The notes below the pieces were generated by a model, which saw only the letters and a program-made list of their open reading frames with translations, was not told the DNA's origin and made no database searches. From Luteibacter anthropi (GTDB lineage: Bacteria; Pseudomonadota; Gammaproteobacteria; Xanthomonadales; Rhodanobacteraceae), in NCBI RefSeq assembly GCF_011759365.1, contig NZ_JAARLZ010000002.1, positions 496,001 to 560,000 of the forward strand: 64,000 nucleotides of DNA. The letters run 5' to 3'. This document shows, in pieces, positions 48,178 through 59,747 of this stretch (position 1 is its first letter; each line of letters begins with the position of its first letter). Position numbers and translations under genes: made by a program.

Positions 48178-49167
48178 TCATCGGGTGCGGGAGAGATTCC
48201 GCACCCGCTCCGCGATGCCGTCGTAGAACGCTTCGGGCAACACGGCACGCACCGGCACCCGCCACCAGTTGGCGCGCGCGAAAGCCCTGCATTTCACGGC
48301 ATCCTTGTCCGTCATCAACACGGGGCAGCCATCGGCGAAGATGAAATCGTCGCGGGTAAATGCGTGGTGGTCGGCAAAGGGATGCCCATCTACTGCGATG
48401 CCTTGCACGGCAAGGCTGGCGAAGAAACGCGCCGGGTTGCCGATGCCGGCGACGGCATGCGCGGGGCGCCCTGCGAAATCCGTGAGCGGCGCCGTCAGGG
48501 TCGGATCGTCCATGTTCACGGCGACGCCGCCTTCGAGGGTCATCGACACTTCGCCCTGCGCAGGACTGCCGCCGTTGACCACGATGTAATCCACGTCGCG
48601 CAGGCGTTCCACGGGCTCGCGCAGCGGGCCGGCCGGCAGCAGGTGCCCGTTGCCAAGGCGCCGCTCGCCGTCGATCACGCAGATTTCGAGATCGCGGCCC
48701 AGGCGGTAATGCTGGAGGCCGTCGTCGGCCAGCACGAGATCGCAGCCCATCTCCACCAGCAGGCGGGCCGCCTCGGGACGCTCCCTGCCGATGGCGACGG
48801 GAATACCGTTCTGCCGGATGAGGCAGGGTTCGTCGCCGACCTTTGCGGGACTGTCGTCCTCGCTCAGCAGATAGGGGCCGCGTTCGCTGCCGCCATAGCC
48901 GCGGCTCACCACGCCCGGGACGAAGCCGCGGGCGCGCATGGCCTGCGCCAGGGCGACGATCAAGGGCGTCTTGCCCGTGCCCCCCAGGGTAATGTTGCCG
49001 ACGACCACGACGGGTACCGGCAAGTGAACGACGCGCGACGCATCGTCGCGAAAACCTTCTGCCCGGCGCCTCACGACGTAGCGATACAGGGCTTCGAGCG
49101 GACGCGTCCACAAGGGGGGCGCATCCCCCCGGTACCAGCGACGCGTCAGCGCATCCCCCAGGGCCAC
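48178..49167 (-). CDS. lpxK: Tetraacyldisaccharide 4'-kinase
   Basis: A 329-residue LpxK. The P-loop is VVVGNITLGGTGKTPLIVAL near residue 55; GVVSRGYGGSERGPYLL and LADDGLQHYRL are family signatures. It phosphorylates the 4' position of the lipid A disaccharide at the inner membrane. It starts with GTG, 4 bp after the msbA stop, and is the last gene of exbB-exbD-msbA-lpxK. In Xanthomonas I recall kdsB following here; in this window the next gene is a convergent MFS exporter instead. Confidence 0.96.
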   Translation of the reverse strand: MALGDALTRRWYRGDAPPLWTRPLEALYRYVVRRRAEGFRDDASRVVHLPVPVVVVGNITLGGTGKTPLIVALAQAMRARGFVPGVVSRGYGGSERGPYLLSEDDSPAKVGDEPCLIRQNGIPVAIGRERPEAARLLVEMGCDLVLADDGLQHYRLGRDLEICVIDGERRLGNGHLLPAGPLREPVERLRDVDYIVVNGGSPAQGEVSMTLEGGVAVNMDDPTLTAPLTDFAGRPAHAVAGIGNPARFFASLAVQGIAVDGHPFADHHAFTRDDFIFADGCPVLMTDKDAVKCRAFARANWWRVPVRAVLPEAFYDGIAERVRNLSRTR

Positions 49168-49171
49168 GGGG

Positions 49172-50946
<1,775 letters not shown>

Positions 50947-50950
<4 letters not shown>

Positions 50951-51372
50951 TTGCCTTGTGCCTCGCTGGGCGTCGTCGCGATGGACAGGCGGGTAAAGCC
51001 CAGCTGTCCCAGCGCATCCATGGCGCGGACGACATTCTGGTGCGGCGTCATGGCATCGGCGCGGATCACCACCAGGCGGCTGCGATCACTGCCGGCCGCG
51101 CGCTCGATGGCGGTCTTCAGGGATTCCACCCCTTCGCCCGGCACCTCGTCGCTGCCCACCGCGTAGTGGCCGTCACGGTCCACCACGAGATTGAGTGCGT
51201 TGTCGGTGGCTTCGCGGGCTTCGGCATCGGCCTTGGGCAGGTTCACCTTCAGGCGCGAGTGCTCGATGAATGTGGTGCTCAGCACGAAGAACATCAGCAG
51301 GGTCAGCAGGACGTCGATCAACGAAATGACGTTGATCTCGAAATCGTCTTCACGACGGGAACCGATGCGCAT
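50947..51372 (-). CDS. exbD: ExbD/TolR biopolymer transport protein
   Basis: A 141-residue protein with one N-terminal membrane helix starting INVISLIDVLLTLLMFFVLSTTF, including the conserved Asp that carries protons, and a periplasmic domain with LVVIRADAMTPHQNVVRAMDAL. With ExbB it forms the proton-driven motor, normally energising TonB. The helix begins near residue 12. It starts 3 bp after the exbB stop and overlaps msbA by 4 bp. No TonB gene is in the window, so the motor's partner is open. Confidence 0.93.
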
Positions 51373-51375
51373 GGA

Positions 51376-52035
<660 letters not shown>

Positions 52036-52135
52036 GTGAACCCCGGAGGTACCAATTCAGGCGGGCATGATAGCAGGGCCCGCCCTCGGGACTGCGCCGC
52101 CCTTCACAACCCGGGCCGCAAGCCCCCGGGGCTGT

Positions 52136-52343
52136 TGTAGGAGCGCGCCTCGCGCGCGACCGGCGCGGGGCAAGTGATTCGCCCTGGACCGATCGCGCGC
52201 AGGCGCGCTCCTACAACGCGATGTGAGGCCCGGGCGCCCCTGCAACCGGACACCCGACAGCCCTGTAGGAGCGCGCCTCGCGCGCGACCGGCGCGGAGCG
52301 AGTGATTCGCCCTGGACCGGTCGCGCGCAGGCGCGCTCCTACA
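52136..52343. repeat. Two tandem REP-like inverted pairs
   Basis: Arms at 52136-52163 (forward), 52189-52215 (inverted), 52264-52291 (forward) and 52317-52343 (inverted). The two pairs repeat with a 128-bp period and share the intervening GCGCGG...GTGATTCGCCCTGGACC. They occupy most of the 317-bp gap between exbB and the GH92 gene; no gene is present there. Confidence 0.88.
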
Positions 52344-52352
52344 GGGGTGGTG

Positions 52353-55300
52353 TTAGCGGCTGAGCAGTTCCAGTTCTGCCACGGCTGCGGGGGCCGTGCC
52401 ATCGAAGCTCAGGCGGTAGTGAGCGTAGGTGGAGGGCTTTTCTACCGTGAAGGCCCTCGTCTGGCGATGCCACGGGAAGACCTCGCCCTTGCGCTGGTCG
52501 AGTACCGTCCAGCGCTTGCCGTCGGTGGAACCTTCAAGCTTCCATGCCGACGGCGCGGTGGCGGTGGCTGGCGAGGTGATGGTGTACATCGCCACCGTGG
52601 CCGGAGCGGCGAGGCGATCGACGATCACTGCCTTGCCGGTGGGCAGCGCCAGCTCGGTCGACGAATCGTTGTCGACCGCGGCAGCGACGTCAGCAGAAGC
52701 CTTGCCGTCCAGCGTCACGTCCTCCTTGCGCAGGACATCGTGGAACGGTGCCGGCATGGCGCCATCGGCCGTGATCGACGGCGGCCGCGCATCGGCGCCG
52801 GTACCCCACGTGGACGGCTTCGGACCCATCACGAAATCCAGCGTCGCCCCCCTGGCCAGCAGCTCGTGCGGCAGTACCAGGCGGTTCCAGGGCTTTCCGT
52901 TCACCGTCAGCGACTGCACGTAGCGATTCGTATCGCTTACACCCGGGGCACGAATGTCGATCACCGCGCCCGTTTCCGTGCGGATGCTCATATGCGGGAA
53001 GTGTGGCGCGCCGATCACGTATTCCGGCGTACCCATGCGCAGCGGATAGAAACCGGCGGCACCGAACAGCCACCACGCCGACATCTCGCCGTTGTCCTCG
53101 TCGCCCGGATAACCCTGGCCGATCTCGCTGCCGACATAGAGGCGCGATACGGCGTCGCGCAGCTTGTCCTGCGTCTTCCACGGCTGGCCGGCCTCGTCGT
53201 ACATCCAGATGATGTGGTGCGAGGGCTGGTTGGAATGACCGTACTGCCCCATGCGCACGTCGCGCGCTTCGAGCATCTCGTGGATCACGTCGCCGTAGTC
53301 GCCCACGTCGAACTTGCCCGGCGTGGAGAAGAAGGTGTCGAGCTTGGCGCCCAGCCCTTCACGGCCGCCGTAGAGTGCCGCCAGGCCTGCGCCATCCTGC
53401 GGTGCATGGAAGGCCATGTTCCAGGCGTTGGTCTCGGTGTAGTCACCGCCCCAGCGCAGCGGATTGAAATCCTTCGCATCCCAGCGCCACTTGCCGGCCG
53501 GGTCGCGCGCCACGAAGAAGCCGACGTCGCGGTCGAACAGGTTCACGTAGCCCAGCGCGCGGGCGCCATACCAGCGGGCGTCGTCGGCGTACGAGGCATA
53601 GTTGTCGCCGGTGGGCTTGTCCTTCGCCAGGGCTGCCGCGAGGTTGCCGATGGCGAAGTCGTTGATGTAGCCGTCCATCGACCACGAGAGGCCTTCGGCC
53701 ACGTGATCGTCGGTGTAGCCGTTGAACAGCGAGCGCTCGATGCCCTTGCGGCCGGTGCCCTTGATATCGCTCACGGTGGACGCGTTGCGGATCGCCGACT
53801 GGTAGAACGACGACACGTCGAAGTTGCGTACGCCCTTCAGCCATGCATCGGCAAAGGCCACGTCGGAGCTGGTGCCCACCATGAGATCGGCATAACCCGG
53901 TGACGACCAGCGCGCGATCCAGCCACCATCGCGGTACTGCTGCACGAAGCCGTCGATCATCTTGCCCGCTTCGACCGGAGTGAGCAGCACGTAGGCCGGC
54001 CACGCCGTGCGATAGGTATCCCAGAAGCCGTTGTTGACGAAGGGCTTGCCGTCCAGCACGCGGGCGCCGGTCTGCGTGGGCGTATTTTCGCCCACGGCCG
54101 CCGAGAACGGGCTGGCGTACCGCCAGACCGGGGCGTCCTTCGTGCCGGTGTTTTCGTAGGCGTGGTTCGGGTACAGGAACACGCGGTACAGGTTGGAATA
54201 CAGCGTGGTGAGTTCGTCCGGCGAGGCGCCTTCGACCTTGATGATGCCGAGCTGGTCGTCCCACGCCTTGCGGGCGCGCTCGCGCACGGTGTCGAAGCTG
54301 TCGTTTGCAGCGATTTCCTGCGCGAGGTTGGCCTTGGCCTGATCCACGCTGATGAGCGAGGTGGCGATGCGCATCGTCACGGTGCGGCTGTCGTGGCCTG
54401 ACGTGTCGAAGCCGAACCAGGCAGACGCGGCGTCACGCTTTTCACCGGTCAGACGGCCGCTTTCCTTCACCGGGCGATCGAAGCTGGCGTAGAAGAACAG
54501 GCGCGTGGCACCCGTGGAGAGGTGACTCTTCACGTCCGACCAGCCTTGCAGCGCACGGCCCTCGGGGTCGAGCGTCACGGCCGCCTGGTCGTTGAGGTTG
54601 TCGAACACCAGCTGCGCGCGCTTGCCGGTAAAGGTAAAGCGAAACATCGCCGCGTGGTCGGTCGGCGTCATCTCGGTGACGATGCCGTTGTCGAAGCGCA
54701 CGCGGTAGTAATCCGGATGCGCCAGCTCGGCATCGTGACCGAACGACAGGGCGCGCGTTTCGCGCTTCAGCGCCGGTGCGCCAGCAGCAACCTGGGCCGG
54801 CATGACCTGGAAGGTCTGGCGTTCACCCATCCACGGGCTGGGTTCGTGCGAAAGCTGGAAAGCCTCGATGCGCGGACGGTTATCCGGGCCGTTGCGATCC
54901 TGGTACTGGTAAAGCCAGTTGGAACCGGCGTTGGTCACCGGCGTCCAGAAATTGAAGCCGTGCGGCACGGCCACGGCAGGGAAGTTGTTGCCACGCGAGA
55001 AATTGGCGTTCGCGTTGGAGCCGCGACGAGTGTCCACATGATCCGTAGGCCGGTCGCTGGCCACCGTCGTGGCGGCACCGAGGCGCACATCGTCGATCCA
55101 GCCCTCGAAGGCCTTGCCCGCAGGGGCATCGGTCACGACCTCGATAGCCTTTACATGACGGCCCTTCGCTGCGGAAAGATCCACGCTCACGTAGTTCCAC
55201 TGGTCCGGATACAGCACCCGGCCGGCGCCCTGCCCTGCGGCGGTCGCGGGTACGCGATGCTGGTCGGCCAGGTTCAGCGCGGAGAGCCGCGAGCCGTCGT

Positions 55301-55703
55301 CGAACACGAGATCGATGGAGACGTAATTGGCCGGATTGGACAGGTCGTCCTTCACCGAGCGCGGGAAGACAAGCCAGGAGAGCTGGGTGCCGGCCTCGAT
55401 GGCCTGATTCACGCTGAACAGCTTCGCCGAGAGAGGGGCCCCGGTCGATGTGGCGGCGTAGCGCAGCGAATGCATGCCGGTGAAGCCGACATCTGCCTTG
55501 GCCGTGAGCACGACGTCCTGCGGCGGTCCACCGACCACGCTCAGGGACAGGCCACCCGAAGCGGCCTTCACGGGCGTCGGATCGCCCTTCTCGAAGGAAG
55601 AGGAGAAGCCACGATCTGCTGCCCATGCGCCCGCGGGCAGCAAGGCGACAGCCACTGCCAGGGCCAGCGCAGCCCGGCCCCATACCTGTTTCGATGCCTT
55701 CAC
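52353..55703 (-). CDS. GH92 family exo-alpha-mannosidase, secreted
   Basis: A 1116-residue secreted protein with signal peptide (LLPAGAWAAD). Residues about 35-210 form a beta-sandwich carbohydrate-binding-like domain ending FEGWIDDVRLG. The GH92 N-terminal domain opens DHVDTRRGSNANANFSRGNN, and the (alpha/alpha)6 catalytic domain carries YTETNAWNMAFHAPQD and YPGDEDNGEMSAWW, the acid and base regions of the family. A discoidin/CBM32-like region closes the protein. GH92 enzymes are calcium-dependent exo-alpha-mannosidases acting on N-glycans or mannans. GTG start. It lies between comEC and exbB, genes I recall as adjacent in Xanthomonas. Confidence 0.93.
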   Translation of the reverse strand: MKASKQVWGRAALALAVAVALLPAGAWAADRGFSSSFEKGDPTPVKAASGGLSLSVVGGPPQDVVLTAKADVGFTGMHSLRYAATSTGAPLSAKLFSVNQAIEAGTQLSWLVFPRSVKDDLSNPANYVSIDLVFDDGSRLSALNLADQHRVPATAAGQGAGRVLYPDQWNYVSVDLSAAKGRHVKAIEVVTDAPAGKAFEGWIDDVRLGAATTVASDRPTDHVDTRRGSNANANFSRGNNFPAVAVPHGFNFWTPVTNAGSNWLYQYQDRNGPDNRPRIEAFQLSHEPSPWMGERQTFQVMPAQVAAGAPALKRETRALSFGHDAELAHPDYYRVRFDNGIVTEMTPTDHAAMFRFTFTGKRAQLVFDNLNDQAAVTLDPEGRALQGWSDVKSHLSTGATRLFFYASFDRPVKESGRLTGEKRDAASAWFGFDTSGHDSRTVTMRIATSLISVDQAKANLAQEIAANDSFDTVRERARKAWDDQLGIIKVEGASPDELTTLYSNLYRVFLYPNHAYENTGTKDAPVWRYASPFSAAVGENTPTQTGARVLDGKPFVNNGFWDTYRTAWPAYVLLTPVEAGKMIDGFVQQYRDGGWIARWSSPGYADLMVGTSSDVAFADAWLKGVRNFDVSSFYQSAIRNASTVSDIKGTGRKGIERSLFNGYTDDHVAEGLSWSMDGYINDFAIGNLAAALAKDKPTGDNYASYADDARWYGARALGYVNLFDRDVGFFVARDPAGKWRWDAKDFNPLRWGGDYTETNAWNMAFHAPQDGAGLAALYGGREGLGAKLDTFFSTPGKFDVGDYGDVIHEMLEARDVRMGQYGHSNQPSHHIIWMYDEAGQPWKTQDKLRDAVSRLYVGSEIGQGYPGDEDNGEMSAWWLFGAAGFYPLRMGTPEYVIGAPHFPHMSIRTETGAVIDIRAPGVSDTNRYVQSLTVNGKPWNRLVLPHELLARGATLDFVMGPKPSTWGTGADARPPSITADGAMPAPFHDVLRKEDVTLDGKASADVAAAVDNDSSTELALPTGKAVIVDRLAAPATVAMYTITSPATATAPSAWKLEGSTDGKRWTVLDQRKGEVFPWHRQTRAFTVEKPSTYAHYRLSFDGTAPAAVAELELLSR

Positions 55704-55737
55704 CCCTGAACCCCTTCTCTCTTGGTCGATCCGTTCA

Positions 55738-55766
55738 TTTAAATCGTTCTAAATTTGATATGTCAA
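55738..55766 (-). promoter_or_regulatory. Sigma-70 promoter of the GH92 gene with overlapping palindrome
   Basis: On the minus strand: TTGACA (55766-55761), exactly 17 bp, TTTAAA (55743-55738). Transcription would start about 28 bp before the GTG. TTTAGA-N4-TTTAAA, an imperfect inverted repeat, overlaps the -10 region and could be an operator. This stretch is distinctly AT-rich. Confidence 0.75.
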
Positions 55767-55792
55767 ACTGCGCCGCAACACGAAGCGCCGAT

Positions 55793-58096
55793 TCACTCAC
55801 GCCAGTAACGATCCTTCGGCCTGCGCCATTCGCGATGCACCCGAGGCGGCGCATCGGCGGGAAAATCGATGGCGACGGCACCGCTCTCGGCGGTAAGCAG
55901 CATCCGGGTGCCCGCCGCTTCGTGGCGCGCCCGCACATCGGGATGCGGATGACCGAAGCGATTGCGCCACCCCGCCGAGGCCACGGCGATAGCGGGCTTC
56001 ACCGTTGCCAGCCAGACGGCGTCCGAGGAATGCCGGCTGCCGTGATGGGCCACGGTGGTCACCGTCGGGAGCGCCGAGGTCAGGGCACCCGGGTCCATCC
56101 GCCGCTCCGAACGGACACCGATATCGCCGGTGAGCAACAACCTGCCCCCCGCACCCTCGACGAGCAGTACGCACGAGCGTTCGTTGCCTTTGTCGGTAGA
56201 ACCCGCGCCGGTGTCGACGTAGCGAAAATCCACGTCATCCCAGCGCCAGTGCACCCCAGGCACGCAAGGCTCCGATGCGAACGGCAGGCGCTCCGGCTCG
56301 CCGGACCATCGTCGTGCCGTGGGATACGCCGCGACGATGGCCGCTGCACCGCCTGCATGATCGTTATCGCCGTGACTCACCACCAGCGCATCGAGGGTGC
56401 CCAGGCCCAGCGCGGATATCGAAGGGAGCACGACGCCCTGCCCCGCGTCCCCGCCGGGCCACGATGGCCCGGCGTCGTAAACCAGCGTATGTGCCTGCGT
56501 CTGCACCAGCACAGCCAGCCCCTGGCCGACGTCGAGCACCCAGATGCGGAACGCGCCCTGCGCGGGCACCTCGTGACGCGGCATCGCGAGCGGCAGAAAC
56601 AACGCCACGCCATACATGCGCAACGGTACGCCCCGGGGCACGAACAACCACGCCGCGCCCAGCGTCGCCAGCAACACCGTAAGCACACCGCTGTCGGCCA
56701 CGGCAACGTGTGCGCCCGGCCACCGGGCCATGGCATCGAGCCATCCACCGACAAAGCCCATCGCCAGTGCGGCAAACTTCCAGGGCACCATTGCCAGCCA
56801 GGGCCACGGTGCGAGCAGGCAACCCAGCAGCGCCAGTGGCACGACGACGAAGCTGACCACGGGAGCTGCCACGAGATTTGCCGGAAACCCCAGCAACGAA
56901 GCCGTACCAAACAGCCATAACGACAAAGGCAACAAGGCGATGCTCATGGCCGCCTGCGCCTTGAGCATGGCTGCCACGCGGGAACGCCAGCCGCCGATGC
57001 TCCCGGACACGCAGAGCATCAGAAAGGCGACACCGGCAAAGGACAGCCAGAACCCCGCCGAAAGCACCGAGAGCGGATCGACCACGAGCATCGCCAGGGC
57101 AGCCAATGCAAGCAGATGGAATCCACGCCCGCGGCGGCGCGCGACACCGGCAAGGACGATGGCAAAGGCCATGAGCAGGCTGCGCACCGTGGGCAGGCCC
57201 AGCCCTGCAAACACACCATAGGTGCCGGCAACGACAAGACCTGCGAGCGCCTGCCCGACAGGCCTGGGAAGCAGGCCGGCCAGAACGGGAAGCAGCAGGT
57301 AGATCCAGCGCATCGCCGCGATGCCTCCGGCTGCCGCCACCCCCACATGAAAGCCGGAGATGGCGATGAGATGCGAGGTACCCGTCGCCCGCGCCGTGTT
57401 CCAGTCGGCCGCGTCCAGCCCACGGGTGTCGCCCAGGGCAAGTGCCTTGAGCATGCGCGCCTCGTGGGCGCCGACGGCGCGATCCAGCGCGTGTGACATG
57501 GTGTCCCGCCAGCCATCCACGCAGGTCGATACGGCTAGCCGGTGGTTCTCGCCCGACTCGCGCACGTAGCCCGTGGCAATGATGTTTCGTTGAAGCGCCG
57601 TACGTTCCATGTCGGCACCGCCAGGATTCACGCCGCCACGCGGGCGGCGCAGCCTCAGCAGCAGCCGCCAGCGTTCGCAGGGGGCCGGCGTATTGCCGCG
57701 TGGGCGATACCAGGTGACGCGGATGTTTCCTCGCAGGCGGGCTCCGGAGGCCTGGCGTGTGTCCACGCGAAACACGAACGTCCGATCCACGCCACGTTGT
57801 CGGGGCAGTTCTGCGAGATACCCTTCCACCGGTACATCAAGCCCCTCGGCCCCTGCCGCAAGGCGGGCATCCATGGCGCGCTGGCCATGAAAGGCGGCCC
57901 ATGCCGCAAAGGCCAGCAGCAGCGTGACGTGACACGCCGGCGAATGACGCAGCCAGATGCACGCGGCAACGAAGAGGGCACACGCCACGAGCGCCACGGA
58001 GGGCCGGGGTAGCTGCGACAGCGACTGCACGGCCGTGCAACCGAGCAGTGCCACGATGGCAACGGATGGCAGGGAAAATGGCGGGCGTCGGATCAC
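55793..58096 (-). CDS. comEC: DNA internalization competence protein ComEC/Rec2
   Basis: A 767-residue polytopic protein. After N-terminal helices comes a DUF4131-like domain. The competence domain has ATGTSHLIAISGFHVGVAAA near residue 240 and LGLPTVRSLLMAFAIVLAG. A C-terminal metallo-beta-lactamase-like domain carries LDVGQGLAVLVQT, VVSHGDNDHAGG and VAHHGSRHSSD. It forms the inner-membrane channel for transformation. All three parts are intact, so natural competence is plausible if the pilus genes are present elsewhere. GTG start. Confidence 0.95.
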   Translation of the reverse strand: MIRRPPFSLPSVAIVALLGCTAVQSLSQLPRPSVALVACALFVAACIWLRHSPACHVTLLLAFAAWAAFHGQRAMDARLAAGAEGLDVPVEGYLAELPRQRGVDRTFVFRVDTRQASGARLRGNIRVTWYRPRGNTPAPCERWRLLLRLRRPRGGVNPGGADMERTALQRNIIATGYVRESGENHRLAVSTCVDGWRDTMSHALDRAVGAHEARMLKALALGDTRGLDAADWNTARATGTSHLIAISGFHVGVAAAGGIAAMRWIYLLLPVLAGLLPRPVGQALAGLVVAGTYGVFAGLGLPTVRSLLMAFAIVLAGVARRRGRGFHLLALAALAMLVVDPLSVLSAGFWLSFAGVAFLMLCVSGSIGGWRSRVAAMLKAQAAMSIALLPLSLWLFGTASLLGFPANLVAAPVVSFVVVPLALLGCLLAPWPWLAMVPWKFAALAMGFVGGWLDAMARWPGAHVAVADSGVLTVLLATLGAAWLFVPRGVPLRMYGVALFLPLAMPRHEVPAQGAFRIWVLDVGQGLAVLVQTQAHTLVYDAGPSWPGGDAGQGVVLPSISALGLGTLDALVVSHGDNDHAGGAAAIVAAYPTARRWSGEPERLPFASEPCVPGVHWRWDDVDFRYVDTGAGSTDKGNERSCVLLVEGAGGRLLLTGDIGVRSERRMDPGALTSALPTVTTVAHHGSRHSSDAVWLATVKPAIAVASAGWRNRFGHPHPDVRARHEAAGTRMLLTAESGAVAIDFPADAPPRVHREWRRPKDRYWRE

Positions 58097-58193
58097 GCAG
58101 CCTGCAGCCAGAAGACGGGCTGGTCAGGCTAGTGTTTTCACGCCTCGCATTCGCCCGGACATCGATGCGGGCCATGCCCGCCACGGGTCGTCA

Positions 58194-58685
58194 TCAGTGC
58201 CCGTCGTGGTGCCAGTTGCCTCCGTTGCCTCCATGCCAGCCGCCGGACGGACGCCCGCCGCCCCCATGCCAGCCTCCTGGCGGAGGACCATGCCCACCGC
58301 CACCGTGCCAACCGCCCGGCGGAGGGCCGTGACCGCCGCCTCGCCAGCCACCCGGCGGAGGACCGCGCCAGCCACCGCCATGCCAGCCTCCCGGCGGCGG
58401 CCGGCCATGCCAGTCACGGCCGTAATAGCCCGGATAGCGGTCGTGGTACCAGACGGTGCCGACACCGATCGTGGAATAGCAGCAGCCCGGCCCATAGCCG
58501 TAACCGTCGTAGTAGCCAAACCCCGGATCGACATAACCGGGAGAGACCACTGTCGTGGTTTCGGTGCCGTAGTAGGCATCCCCGCCCGTGCCGTTGCGTA
58601 CATATCCGTAATCCGGATCGTAGTAACAACCCGCAAGCGGCAAGGTGGCCGCCAGAGCGATCAAGCACAGGGTGAGCCGGCGCAT
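58194..58685 (-). CDS. Lipoprotein with GPPPGGWHGGG tandem repeats
   Basis: A 163-residue lipoprotein with lipobox LPLAGC at residue about 20. Residues about 22-90 are Tyr/Gly-rich (YYDPDYGYVRNG, YYDGYGYGPGCCY). From residue 92 a tandem repeat based on PPPGGWHGGG (with variants WRGGGHG) runs nearly to the C-terminus, at least five copies. It is rich in His and Trp, suggesting metal- or glycan-binding, which is inference. No family recognised. No strong ribosome-binding site. Surface exposure is plausible for a repeat of this type. Confidence 0.75.
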   Translation of the reverse strand: MRRLTLCLIALAATLPLAGCYYDPDYGYVRNGTGGDAYYGTETTTVVSPGYVDPGFGYYDGYGYGPGCCYSTIGVGTVWYHDRYPGYYGRDWHGRPPPGGWHGGGWRGPPPGGWRGGGHGPPPGGWHGGGGHGPPPGGWHGGGGRPSGGWHGGNGGNWHHDGH

Positions 58686-58753
58686 GGGACGATAACCAAG
58701 GTGTGAGAGGTTATGTCCTACGCTGCGCTTCGTCGGTTGAACACACGCTAAAA

Positions 58754-58781
58754 GGAAAGGGGCGCCCGTGCGCCCCTTTCC
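58754..58781 (-). terminator. Bidirectional hairpin terminator
   Basis: GGAAAGGGGCGC (58754-58765), loop CCGT and GCGCCCCTTTCC (58770-58781) form a perfect 12-bp stem. On the minus strand it is followed by TTTTAGC, consistent with termination of the AlgP-like gene, 20 bp after that gene's stop. Confidence 0.9.
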
Positions 58782-58801
58782 TTGCATTCAGGCTGAGCGT
58801 G

Positions 58802-59581
58802 TCAGCCCTTGTTCTTCTGCTGGTCGCCGCGCTCGTGCGCGCTGTTGGCGTAGCTGGCTTCGGGCGATGGCGTCTTCGGCGCCGGATTGGGCTCGTTGCC
58901 CGGCTCGCTGCCCGGATTGCCGTGGGCGTCTGCGCCGGGCCATGCCGGTGGTTGCCTGTCACGTTCGCGCTTGGCGTCGAGCAAGGCCTGGATGTGGGCC
59001 ACGGCCTCTTCCTGGGTGATATGCGCCACAGGCGCTTCGGCCGGCTTGGCGCGTGGCTTCGTGCGCGGTGCGGCTGGACGGGTAACGAGCCCGGGAGCCG
59101 CACTGCGCTTCGTCACAGCCTTTGTAGGGGCCGTCTTTTTGGGCACGGCCTTCTTAGTGGCGGCCTTGGTCGGAGCAGTCTTTACCGCAGGCGTCTTCCT
59201 TGCCACGGCTTTTTTCGCCGCCACCTTGCGGGCTGGAGCCTTCTTCACCGCCGCCTTGCGAGTGGCGACCTTCTTCGCCGCGACCTTGCGTGCCGGCGAT
59301 TTCTTCGCCACGGCCTTGCGTGCGGAGGTCTTCTTCGCCACCGCTTTCTTCGCCGCTGCCTTGCGCGGAGCAGCCTTGCGGGTGGCGGTCTTGCGAACGG
59401 CCGCCTTTTTCACGGCCTTGCGGGCGGCTGTCTTGCGGGCGGTTTTCTTCGTGGCCACCTTGCGGCTGGCAGCGGCTTTCTTTGCCGGGGCCTTTTTGGC
59501 GGCCGCCTTGCGTGCGGTCTTCTTCGTTGCCGTCTTGCGTGCCGCGGATGTTTTCGCGGCGGACTTTCGGGTCGTTGCCAT
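58802..59581 (-). CDS. Histone H1-like, AlgP-type basic protein
   Basis: A 259-residue protein. The first 170 residues are Lys/Ala repeats of the AAKKAVAKK, ARKVAAKK and TRKAAVKK kind, extremely basic and low in complexity. The C-terminal 90 residues are different, with ITQEEAVAHIQALLDAKRERD and a Pro/Glu/Asn-rich tail. This resembles AlgP/AlgR3-type histone mimics of pseudomonads and xanthomonads, which bind DNA or polyphosphate. GGAGG is nine bases before the ATG at 59581. Copy number of the repeats may vary between strains. Confidence 0.85.
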   Translation of the reverse strand: MATTRKSAAKTSAARKTATKKTARKAAAKKAPAKKAAASRKVATKKTARKTAARKAVKKAAVRKTATRKAAPRKAAAKKAVAKKTSARKAVAKKSPARKVAAKKVATRKAAVKKAPARKVAAKKAVARKTPAVKTAPTKAATKKAVPKKTAPTKAVTKRSAAPGLVTRPAAPRTKPRAKPAEAPVAHITQEEAVAHIQALLDAKRERDRQPPAWPGADAHGNPGSEPGNEPNPAPKTPSPEASYANSAHERGDQQKNKG

Positions 59582-59747
59582 GCGCTCATTCCTCCTGCGG
59601 TAATTGCGGACGCGAAGGCCCCCTCCGGGGAAAGTCGCGTGCATGCCGGACGAATGCGGCGAACCGCATTGCGCGCCGGGCAGTTGAATGATGTAACAGC
59701 TGTGGCCCGAAGTCACATAAAAGTGTCGGAAAAGTTCAGCTTCAGGC

